DNA of 64,000 nucleotides from positions 1-64,000 of the forward strand of contig JAAYCM010000033.1 in NCBI GenBank assembly GCA_012729765.1, written 5' to 3'. The stretch comes from Chloroflexota bacterium (GTDB taxonomy: Bacteria > Chloroflexota > Anaerolineae > Aggregatilineales > Aggregatilineaceae). The notes under the pieces are model-generated. The model made no database searches and was not told the origin of the DNA. It worked only from the letters and a program-made list of their open reading frames with translations. Shown piece by piece: positions 29,177 through 37,800 of the stretch (the stretch's first letter is position 1; each line of letters opens with the position of its first letter). A program made the position numbers and the translations under genes.

Positions 29177-32100
29177 TCAGATCATTGCTGGTTGGGACTG
29201 CTTGCCCAACGGCAGAATAATCGTAAAGGACGTGCCCTGGCCAGCCATGCTGTCTACCTGGAGCTGGCCGCCGTGCCGCGTCACCACATCGTGACAGATC
29301 GAGAGGCCCAATCCGGTGCCATAATCTTTCGTCGTAAAGAATGGCTCAAAAATGCGCTGCAGGTCCTCCGGTGGGATGCCTGGCCCGTTGTCCTGTACGG
29401 TGATGCGGATCGCGTCGCCGGTGGCGCTGAGTCCGGAAGTCACCTTTATCATACCACCTTCACGCGTATTAACCGCATCGCGCGCGTTGAGCAGCAGATT
29501 GATCAACACATCTTCGAGATGCTGCGGGCTGACGTCAATTGGCGGCAGGTTGGGGGCGAGATCGACTTCCAGCCGGGCGATATGCGGCGCGATCTGGGCG
29601 CGCATCAGCGCGATCGAGTTGTCGAGCAGGGCGTTGATGTCGAGCGTCTGCAGGTCGTAAGGCAGCGAGCGCGTCAGGTCGAGCAGCCGCCGCACGACCG
29701 CCCCGGCCCGGTTGGCCGCCTCGCGAATGGCTTCCGCCGACTCATAGTTTGGATCGCTGGGATCAAGCTCCTGGAGCAGCAGGTAGGCTTCGGCGATCAC
29801 GGTCGTCAGCGGGTTATTGATCTGGTGTGCGACGCCGGTTGCAATCTCGCCCGCCGCCGAGAGCCGTGCCGTGCGCACCAGGTGCGTTTCCGCCTCGCGC
29901 AGCTCGGCCAGGCGTGTTTCAAGCTCAGACATGATCCGCGCGTTGACGACCGCCAGCGCCGCCTGCTGCCCAAAGGCCGAAACCGCCTCGACATCGCGCC
30001 GGTCATAGGCATCCGGCTGGTTTGAGGCGACGCTCAGGAAGCCGATCACGACCTCGCGCACCACCAGCGGCGTGCCGATCCAGCCGCGTGTCGTCGGCTT
30101 GAAGCACGGCAGCGATCCCCAGCGCTGGTCTTGCCGGGCATCGGCCAGCACGACCGGCTTACCCTCGGTCATCGGCTCGTTGAACAGCGGGATCGACGGG
30201 TAGAAGTAGGACGTGGTGAAGATCTCGTCCTGCTCGTCGAAGCCGCGCGCCCCAACCACGCGCAGATAATCGCCTTCATCGAGCATGATCACCGCGCGGT
30301 CATAGCGGACAACCTGCCCCAGCCGGTCCACGATCAGATTCAGGGTATATTCGAGCGAGCCGGACGCGGCCAGCGCCTCAGCCGTCTTGCGCAGGGTTTG
30401 AGCCAGCAGGCGCTCGTGCCGCTCGGCTTCGTAAAGCTGCGCGTTATGGATCGCCAGCGCGGCCTGATCGGCGAAGGTTTGCAGCCGCCCGGCCTGTTCG
30501 GACGAGAAGCAGTTGGGCGTGGCACTGTACAGATTGAGGACGCCGATCACCTGACCGTCGAGGCAGATCGGCGCGCTGGCCGACGAGCGGACCCACTGCA
30601 TTTCTGGCGCAAGCATCCACCCGCCATCGTCCTGCGTGTTGGGGATGATCAGCAGCCGGCCCTGCGAGACAATCTGCTGCAAGCCCGGATCGTCAGCCAC
30701 ATGCAGTTGCAGCCGGCCAATCCAGCCGTCCAGCCCGCGCTCGGCATAACCCTGGCTGTCTACCACCGACGCGATGCCGTTTTCCAGCAGCATGATATTC
30801 GTCGCGTCGGACGGCACCACCCGCCCGACATTGGTCAGAATCCGCTTGAGCACCTCGGCCAGATCGAGCGTGCTGGCGAGCGCAGCCGCCGTATCGCGCA
30901 GCGCCTCGGCCATCATGCGCTGCTCGTGCTCGGCGGCCTCGGCGCGCTGGCGCTCGGTAATATCCGTCGCCACGCCGATCATGCCCGTGATCATATGGTC
31001 CCCATCGACCAGCGGATGATAATAGACCTCGAAGGTGCGGTCATCCATCTGCACCGACTCGACAAAGACATCTCCGACCAACCCTCGCTGTAGCTGCTCG
31101 CTGATCGCCGGGCTGCTGCCGAACAGATCGCTGACCGGCTTGCCGATCAGCGCTTCGGGCTGGAGATCGCGCAGCCCACGCCCATCCAGCAGCGTGAAGC
31201 GGCCCTGCCGGTCCAGCGCATAGAAGATCACCGGCGCGTTAGCGATCACGGTCCGCAGGCGTTCTTCGCTCTCGCGCACGCTGGCCTGCGACTGCTCCAC
31301 CGCTCCCAGCATCCGGTTGACCGCGTTCGCAAGCTGAGACAGCTCATCGCGGCCCGATACAGGCACGCGGCGCGATAGATCGCTGCTCTTGCCCACCTGG
31401 CTCACACTCTGACTCAGCCGGGCCAGGGGCGCCAGCACCGATTGTTCCAGCAGCAGCAGGACCATCACGCTAAAGACGATGCCGGACCCCACCAGCGCCA
31501 GCATGAAGTACCAGATGCTCGCGCGGCCCTGCTCATAGATGTCGCGCGACATCTCGACTTTGAGCAGCAGCGCCGGACTGCCGTAAATGTCTGCGAACAG
31601 GCCATAGCCCGCGATCGACTGCACCGACAGGGGGCGGATGTGGATCGAAGCCGGGGAATCAAGCTCCGCGCGCGCCTGCTCCAGCTCGCGCGTCAGCGGC
31701 CCATCCAGACTTGTCGTGCTCAGCAGGAGATCGGACATCTCGGCCAGATGCTGCACCGCCACCGAATCGAGCGAACGACCGAAGATCAGCCGCCCGTGAC
31801 TGGGTCCCTCTGCACTGCTGGTCAAAATCGGCAGCGAGCTGACCAGCAGCGGCCCGCCCGGCAGGCTGAGCACACCGCTCACCATGTCCAGCCGGTCGGA
31901 TTCCGGGACCAGCAGACTGCCCGGCCCCAGGTGTGCTTCCAGGCCATCCGGCAGGGGCGCGCTTTCCTCGCGGTAGAGGTTGAAACCCTCGCTCAGGACG
32001 ATCTCGCCATCCCGGTTGATCAGTACCAGGGCGTTGAGCCGGCCTGTGATAAAGGTCGAAGCGGTGACATTCGAGCGCACATAGGCCGGGTCAGCATCCT

Positions 32101-32332
32101 CAACAAACTGATACGTGTCGTCCCAGTAGGCCCAATCTATTGCGGTGCTCGTCAGGATTGCGATCTCATTGGTCAGCGCCTGGCTGGCGCGCCGCACATT
32201 GCGCTGGACGCTTTCGCGCTCCAGATCGGCAAAGCTTCCCATCAGGATATGCTTCGAGCTGGCGTAAAGCAGTGCGATCAGGCCGACCAGGGTTGCAGTG
32301 ATAATGAGCAGAGTTTTGGTTCGCAGCGTCAT
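29177..32332 (-). CDS. CHASE4-HAMP-PAS-GAF-GAF sensor histidine kinase
   Basis: A 1051-aa membrane kinase. The first helix (TLLIITATLVGLIALLYAS) is followed by an extracytoplasmic CHASE4-type domain (TAIDWAYWDDTYQFVEDADP). A second helix (IWYFMLALVGSGIVFSVMVLLLL) leads to HAMP, PAS (about 360-460), GAF (about 480-640) and a second GAF (about 655-810). HisKA follows with His in GEIATGVAHQINNPLTTV, then HATPase_c (DNGPGIPPEDLQRIFEPFFTT, GTGLGLSICHDV). It should phosphorylate the OmpR-type regulator encoded just downstream. It begins 85 bp after the FHA gene on the same strand. Confidence 0.93.
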   Translation of the reverse strand: MTLRTKTLLIITATLVGLIALLYASSKHILMGSFADLERESVQRNVRRASQALTNEIAILTSTAIDWAYWDDTYQFVEDADPAYVRSNVTASTFITGRLNALVLINRDGEIVLSEGFNLYREESAPLPDGLEAHLGPGSLLVPESDRLDMVSGVLSLPGGPLLVSSLPILTSSAEGPSHGRLIFGRSLDSVAVQHLAEMSDLLLSTTSLDGPLTRELEQARAELDSPASIHIRPLSVQSIAGYGLFADIYGSPALLLKVEMSRDIYEQGRASIWYFMLALVGSGIVFSVMVLLLLEQSVLAPLARLSQSVSQVGKSSDLSRRVPVSGRDELSQLANAVNRMLGAVEQSQASVRESEERLRTVIANAPVIFYALDRQGRFTLLDGRGLRDLQPEALIGKPVSDLFGSSPAISEQLQRGLVGDVFVESVQMDDRTFEVYYHPLVDGDHMITGMIGVATDITERQRAEAAEHEQRMMAEALRDTAAALASTLDLAEVLKRILTNVGRVVPSDATNIMLLENGIASVVDSQGYAERGLDGWIGRLQLHVADDPGLQQIVSQGRLLIIPNTQDDGGWMLAPEMQWVRSSASAPICLDGQVIGVLNLYSATPNCFSSEQAGRLQTFADQAALAIHNAQLYEAERHERLLAQTLRKTAEALAASGSLEYTLNLIVDRLGQVVRYDRAVIMLDEGDYLRVVGARGFDEQDEIFTTSYFYPSIPLFNEPMTEGKPVVLADARQDQRWGSLPCFKPTTRGWIGTPLVVREVVIGFLSVASNQPDAYDRRDVEAVSAFGQQAALAVVNARIMSELETRLAELREAETHLVRTARLSAAGEIATGVAHQINNPLTTVIAEAYLLLQELDPSDPNYESAEAIREAANRAGAVVRRLLDLTRSLPYDLQTLDINALLDNSIALMRAQIAPHIARLEVDLAPNLPPIDVSPQHLEDVLINLLLNARDAVNTREGGMIKVTSGLSATGDAIRITVQDNGPGIPPEDLQRIFEPFFTTKDYGTGLGLSICHDVVTRHGGQLQVDSMAGQGTSFTIILPLGKQSQPAMI

Positions 32333-32417
32333 AACACGTGCCAGAATATTCGCCCGGCCATCAGGGGCGGGGCCTCAGGATATGGGACGCTGATTGCGAC
32401 ACAACTCACAGCCACGC

Positions 32418-32966
32418 TCAACGCCCGTCGAGTGAATTCGTAGTCTGGCCGACGTAGCGCACGGGAAAATAAAGGAGCAGGATCAGGTGGCCGAGCCGAA
32501 GCTGATCGCCGCTGCGCAGCAGTTGGGGCTTGTTGGGTGTCAGGCGGTTTTCGTTGAGCCACGTCCCGTTCTGGCTGTTCAGGTCCTCGACCATATAGCC
32601 TTCCGCGGTGTGGGTAACGCGCGCGTGCTGGCGCGAGACTCCCAGCAGGTGCCCGTGATAATCGGCCAGATCGATCGTTGGCGGCGGCGAACCCGGGATG
32701 CGGCGTCCGAGGATGATCTCGATATTATTCTTCAGAATAATCGGCTCTGCCTGGCCCGCGATATGCAGCGCGATTGCTTCCTGGCGGCCATCAGTTTCAT
32801 GGGCGATACGAATATCTGGCTTGGTAGACAGGTCGGGCGGCGTGTCGGTGATAACAATCGTGGTCACGCCTAGCAGCGGCGTGCCACACTGGACACAGTG
32901 CGTGGCGCTCTCGTCGTTAGCCGTCTCGCAGAGTGGACAAATCTTAGAAGCAGCTTGATCGGTCAT
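32418..32966 (-). CDS. Zinc-ribbon/FHA-domain protein (first of two)
   Basis: A 182-aa protein with a CxxC...CxxC zinc ribbon at residues 10-30 (CPLCETANDESATHCVQCG) and an FHA domain at about 85-170. The phosphothreonine-binding residues of FHA domains are visible: GRR, then GVSRQHARVTHTAEG, then LNSQNGTWLNENRL. FHA domains bind phosphothreonine peptides, usually substrates or activation loops of Ser/Thr kinases; one such kinase lies 1.9 kb away. It could be co-transcribed with the downstream kinase/regulator pair. A similar FHA protein at 39438-39989 brackets the Ser/Thr kinase on the other side. Confidence 0.88.
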   Translation of the reverse strand: MTDQAASKICPLCETANDESATHCVQCGTPLLGVTTIVITDTPPDLSTKPDIRIAHETDGRQEAIALHIAGQAEPIILKNNIEIILGRRIPGSPPPTIDLADYHGHLLGVSRQHARVTHTAEGYMVEDLNSQNGTWLNENRLTPNKPQLLRSGDQLRLGHLILLLYFPVRYVGQTTNSLDGR

Positions 32967-33348
32967 GATCGCTTCCTATACACACAACCGGACATCGTTG
33001 CCGTTGAGGAGCCGCCCGGTATGCCGGGCGCTGCGATTTCAGGCTATCACACAAATGTCAGAGCACTATATCACGCTGGTCCCAGTGCCAGCATGCCCGC
33101 CGCAAACCGCTAGCCATCTCCTAAACTATATACCAGCATAGCACCAGGTTTGGATTTTCGTACCCCCTCCAGGGCCATTTCGCCTGAATTTTTTATAAAA
33201 ATTCACAATTCTTTATTCAGGTTTGATCGCTCATCCTCTATAATTGGAAATAGAGGTAACAGATAGTCAGCTCAGGCGGCATCAGCCATCCTACCCCACA
33301 CCGTACTGTTATCTGGCAGCCCGAGCACTATTGGAAGTCGGTGACACG
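32967..33348. other. Divergent intergenic region between FHA and SH3b genes
   Basis: About 380 bp, AT-rich toward 33180-33260. It contains a TATAAT (33239-33244) for the rightward gene but no good -35 at standard spacing. An inverted repeat covers that -10 (33235-33256). No small gene is supported here. Confidence 0.4.
33235..33256. promoter_or_regulatory. Operator-like inverted repeat over a -10 box
   Basis: Perfect 7-bp arms CCTCTAT (33235-33241) and ATAGAGG (33250-33256) with an 8-nt centre overlap a TATAAT hexamer at 33239-33244, about 105 bp upstream of the SH3b gene start. The placement is that of a repressor site over a promoter. Confidence 0.45.
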
Positions 33349-34752
33349 ATGAAATCAATAAACCGAGGCATGATTTTACTGGCACTGGTCCTGTTTCTGG
33401 CGTTGGCCGCCAAGCCGCTCAAGGTTTCGTCGTCCGTTGCGAGCACATGCCCCGACGTCGTCCGGGAAGCATGGTCCACCACGGACGAGGTATGCACGGG
33501 CACGGGGCGCAACCAGGCATGTTACGGCCACATCATGCTCGAAGCCGAGCCGCAGACGCACGTCGAGCGGTTCGAGTTTGACCAGGAAGGGGACATCGTG
33601 AGCGTGGTCGATCTGCGCAGCCTGCGGCTGAGCCAGATGGACCTCGACAGCGGGGCGTGGGGCGTGGCCTTGATGCAGCTCCAGGCCAACATCCCGGATA
33701 GCCTGGGCGATCAGAATGCGACGCTGGTGCTGTTCGGTGACGTAAATATCGAGGATACCTTTGAGGTCGTGCCGCTGGTGGAGATGTCGGTCACCTCGCC
33801 GCACGTGATCAACGTACGGACGTTGCCCACAACCGAAGCGAACATTGCCGATACGCTGGCCCCCGAAGAAACCGTGATCGCCAACGGGCGGCTGGCAGAC
33901 AGCAGTTGGGTGCGCGTGCACGCGCCGAACGGGCAAAATGGGTGGGTCTTCGCCGCGCTGCTCGATGGGCAGGACGCGCTCGATACGCTCGCCGTCGTGG
34001 AGCCAGGCTCGGTCTACTACGGCCCAATGCAGGCCTTCTACTTCAAGAGCGGCATGCAGGACGCGATCTGCCCCGAAGCGCCCAACAGCGGCATCCTGAT
34101 CCAGACGCCCGAAGGCGTGGGCAAGATCACGCTGCTGATCAATGAGGTCGATATCCAACTCGGCTCGACCGTGTTCTTCCAGGCCCAGGCGGGCAATCAG
34201 ATGGCTGTGCGGGTGGTCGAAGGCTCGGCCTATGTTCGGGCGAACGGGATTGCCTGGACGGCAACCGCTGGCAGCGAGATCGTTGTACCAATGGGCGAGG
34301 ATATGCGTCCGAGTGGGCCGCCCAGCCGCCCACAGCCCTACGATATTTCGATGGTGGGCGCGCTGCCGGTCGATCATCTGCCGCGCGAAGTGGTGGTCCA
34401 TCCGCCGCTGACCCCGCAGCAGATCAACGCGTTGATCAATGAAACCATCTCGCCGGCAGCCGGACAGGATACGAACGGTGATGGTCTGCCCGGCAGCGAT
34501 GACGGCACAGACACAGACGATGATCTGCCGCCCGGCCTGGTCGATAATCCCGGCCTGGATGGCGCCCTGCCGCCGGGGCACGGTGGCGATACACCGCCTG
34601 GGCTAGACGACGGGGGCGGCGATGACGGGGACGGCGATACGAGCGGTGGCAGCGATCTGCCGCCGGGCCTGGTCGACAATCCCGGCCTGGATGGTGAGCT
34701 GCCGCCGGGACACGGCGGCGCGCCGCCCGGCCAGACCAAGAAGGATAAGTAG
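33349..34752 (+). CDS. Secreted SH3b-domain protein with Pro/Gly/Asp-rich tail
   Basis: A 467-aa protein from the ATG at 33349 (MKSINRGMILLALVLFLALAA), which gives a clear signal peptide. A bacterial SH3-like domain lies near residues 150-220 (NVRTLPTTEANIADTLAPEETVIANGR ... WVRVHAPNGQNGWVFAALL), usually a ligand- or wall-binding fold. The middle region contains a beta-rich segment similar to FecR-type repeats (GSAYVRANGIAWTATAGSEIVVP). The last 85 residues are Gly/Asp/Pro-rich with two copies of LPPGLVDNPGLDG-(A/E)-LPPGHGG. It is followed by a strong terminator. Its position beside the kinase suggests an extracytoplasmic partner, which is inference. Confidence 0.75.
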   Translation: MKSINRGMILLALVLFLALAAKPLKVSSSVASTCPDVVREAWSTTDEVCTGTGRNQACYGHIMLEAEPQTHVERFEFDQEGDIVSVVDLRSLRLSQMDLDSGAWGVALMQLQANIPDSLGDQNATLVLFGDVNIEDTFEVVPLVEMSVTSPHVINVRTLPTTEANIADTLAPEETVIANGRLADSSWVRVHAPNGQNGWVFAALLDGQDALDTLAVVEPGSVYYGPMQAFYFKSGMQDAICPEAPNSGILIQTPEGVGKITLLINEVDIQLGSTVFFQAQAGNQMAVRVVEGSAYVRANGIAWTATAGSEIVVPMGEDMRPSGPPSRPQPYDISMVGALPVDHLPREVVVHPPLTPQQINALINETISPAAGQDTNGDGLPGSDDGTDTDDDLPPGLVDNPGLDGALPPGHGGDTPPGLDDGGGDDGDGDTSGGSDLPPGLVDNPGLDGELPPGHGGAPPGQTKKDK

Positions 34753-34807
34753 CGAGTCTGCACCGAACGGCGCAAGCGCACCGCCGGATAAATGAGTAGA
34801 ATAGACT

Positions 34808-34839
34808 ACGCACCCTGATCACTAGGGTGCGTTTGCTTT
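34808..34839 (+). terminator. Intrinsic terminator after the SH3b gene
   Basis: Perfect 9-bp arms ACGCACCCT (34808-34816) and AGGGTGCGT (34824-34832) with a 7-nt loop are followed by TTGCTTT. It separates the SH3b gene from the kinase gene start at 34882. Confidence 0.8.
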
Positions 34840-34881
34840 CCGGAGATGGCGGCGGGCACAGCCGCTTGAAGGAGCACGAGC

Positions 34882-37800
34882 GTGGAGAATCTCTCCGGTC
34901 AGGTAATCCGAGGCTATGAGCTGCGCGAGCTGATCGGCGTGGGCGGGTTTGCCGCCGTGTATCGCGCCTTCCAGCCGAGCGTCGAACGTGAAGTCGCAAT
35001 CAAGGTCATCCTGCCGCGCTACGCCAACAATCCGGAGTTCGTGCGGCGCTTCGATGCCGAGGCGCAGATGATCGCGCGGCTGGAACATCTGCATATCGTG
35101 CCGCTCTACGACTATTGGCGCGAGCCGAACAACGCCTATCTCGTGATGCGCTGGCTGCGCGGCGGGAGCGTATTCAACTCGCTCCAGCGTGAAGGCCCCT
35201 GGCCGATCCCGATGGTTGCCCGGCTGCTGGAACAGGTTGCCACCGCGCTGTCCGTCGCCCACCGCCAGGGTATCATCCACCGCGACATTACCCCGGCCAA
35301 CATTCTGCTCGACGAGCAAAAAAACGCCTACCTGGCCGACTTTGGGATCGCCAAGAATATCATCGAAGAGGACGAGCTTCGGCAGCAGGAAGAGCATCTC
35401 TACGGCTCCCCCGCCTATATGGCCCCGGAGCGCATCCTGCGCGAGCCGGCCACGCCCCAGACCGATATTTACAGCCTGGGAATCGTGCTCTACCAGCTTC
35501 TCGTGGGCAAACCGCCCTTCGAGGCTCCCACCCACACAACCCTGATGCGCAAGCAGCTTCACGACCCGCTGCCCCCGCTGCAACTCCAGCGCCCCGATCT
35601 GCCGCACACGTTCAACGTCGTGATCTTACAAGCCACCGCCAAGAATCCCGACGCGCGCTATCACGACGCGCTGAGTATGCTTGACAGCTTCTACGAGGCG
35701 ATGCGGCTGAGCAAGCAGGAAGTCCGCACGCCGGTTTCGGCAGCGGGGAGTTCCGGCGGCGAAACCATGCCGCTGGAAGGTGTCAACACCACGATCCAGC
35801 TTGATAGCGTGCCGCAGGTTGCGACGCGCGTGCTGGAACCGCCCAATCCCTACAAAGGACTGCGTGCCTTCGACGAGGCCGACGCGAGCGACTTCTTTGG
35901 CCGGGCCGAGCTGGTTCAGACGCTGCTCGACCGACTGATGGACGACGAGCCGGGCGGCGGGCGTTTTCTGGCCGTGATCGGCCCCAGCGGCAGCGGTAAG
36001 TCGAGCGTAGTCAAAGCTGGCGTGATTCCGATGTTGCGCGAGGGCGCGATCCCCGGTTCCGAGCGCTGGTTCATCGCCAAGATGGTCCCCGGCGCAAACC
36101 CCTTCGAGGAGTTGGAAAACGCGCTGCTGGGGGTTGCCGTCAGTTCGGCTGAGGGGTTGGGCAAGCAGTTGCGCAGTGGTCCGCGCGGCCTGCTGGAAGC
36201 GGTCGGTCAGATTTTGCCCGCGCCGGGCGGCGGTCACAGCGCCGATCTTGTGCTGGTGATCGACCAGTTCGAAGAGCTGTTCACGCTGGCTAGCGACGAA
36301 GCCGGGCGCACCCTGTTTCTCGACAGCCTGCGCACCGCCGTAACCGCGCCGGAAAGCCGCCTGCGCGTCGTGCTGACACTGCGCGCCGACTTCTACGACC
36401 GCCCGCTGCTGTATGCCGGGTTCGGCGAGTTAATCCGCCGCCATACCGAGGTGATCCTGCCGCTCGCGGCATCGGAGCTGCAGCAGGCAATCACCGCACC
36501 GGCCAACCGGGTCGGGCTGGCACTTGAAGCCGGGCTGGTCGCGGAGATCGTAGCCGGGCTGAACGAGCAGCCGGGCGCCCTGCCGCTGCTCCAGTTTGCG
36601 CTGACCGAGCTGTACGAGCGGCGCGAAAATGGGATGCTGACGCTCGATGCCTATCACGCCAGCGGGGGCGTTTCGGGCGCGCTGGCCCGCCGCGCCGAAG
36701 AGCTGTATGTCGGCCTGGACGAGCACAAACAGGCCGCCGCGCGCCAGATGTTCCTGCGGCTGGTCGCGCTGGGCGAGGGCACCGAAGATACCCGCCGCCG
36801 CGTGCGCTGGGCCGAGTTGATCTCGATCGGTGAGGACAAAGCGACCATGCAGGCCGTGATCGACGCCTTTGGCGCATACCGCCTGCTCACGCTCGACCGC
36901 GACCCGCAGACGCGCGAGCCAACCGTCGAGATCGCGCACGAGGCGCTGATCTGCGAATGGCGGCGGCTGCGCCGGTGGCTGGACGAGAACCGCGACGATC
37001 TGCGCACCCAGCAGCAGTTAGCAGCAGCCACCACCGAGTGGCTCGTCACAGGGCGCGATCCGAGCTATCTGGCGACCGGCTCACGCCTGGTCCAGTTTGA
37101 GACGCTGGGCGGCGAAAGCGACGAACAGGTATCCCTGGCGCTCAACGCTGATGAAACAGCCTATCTCCAGGCCAGTATCGCGCTGCGCCAGCGAGCCGTG
37201 CGCCGCCTGCGCCTGTTCATCGCCGGGCTGATCGTGTTCTCAATTGTGGCGCTGGCGTTGGCGCTCTTCGCCTTCGATCGCCAGCGGCGGGCCGAGCGCG
37301 CCGAAGACAATGCCGTCGCCGAGCGCGATCGGGCCGACATACAGGCGGCGATCTCGCGCTCAGGCGAGCTGGCCGTGCGCGCGCTGAGCAATCTGGACCG
37401 GCGCGATACATCCCTGCTCCTGAGCCTGGAAGCAGTCAATGCGGCGGACACGTTCGAAGCGTGGCGCAGCGTCATGGCCGGGTTGCAGGCCAGCCCGCGC
37501 CTGACGATGTTCCTGCACGATCCCACCGCCGAAGTACGCAGTGTCGCCTACAGCCCGGACGGCGCGTGGCTGGCAGCCGGGGGACGTGACGGCGAGATCG
37601 TGCTGTGGGATATGCGCGCCGAGCGCCCGACTGCGCAGCGCATCACGACCGGGAGCGGGATCAACAGCCTCGTGTTCAGCCCCGACAGCCGCCTGCTGAT
37701 CACCGGCAGCGCCGATGGCACCGTGAGCCGGTTGGAGATCGAAACCGGCGAGCCGGTCGGAGAGCCGCTGAGCGGCCATGAGGACGCCGTGTGGGGCGTC

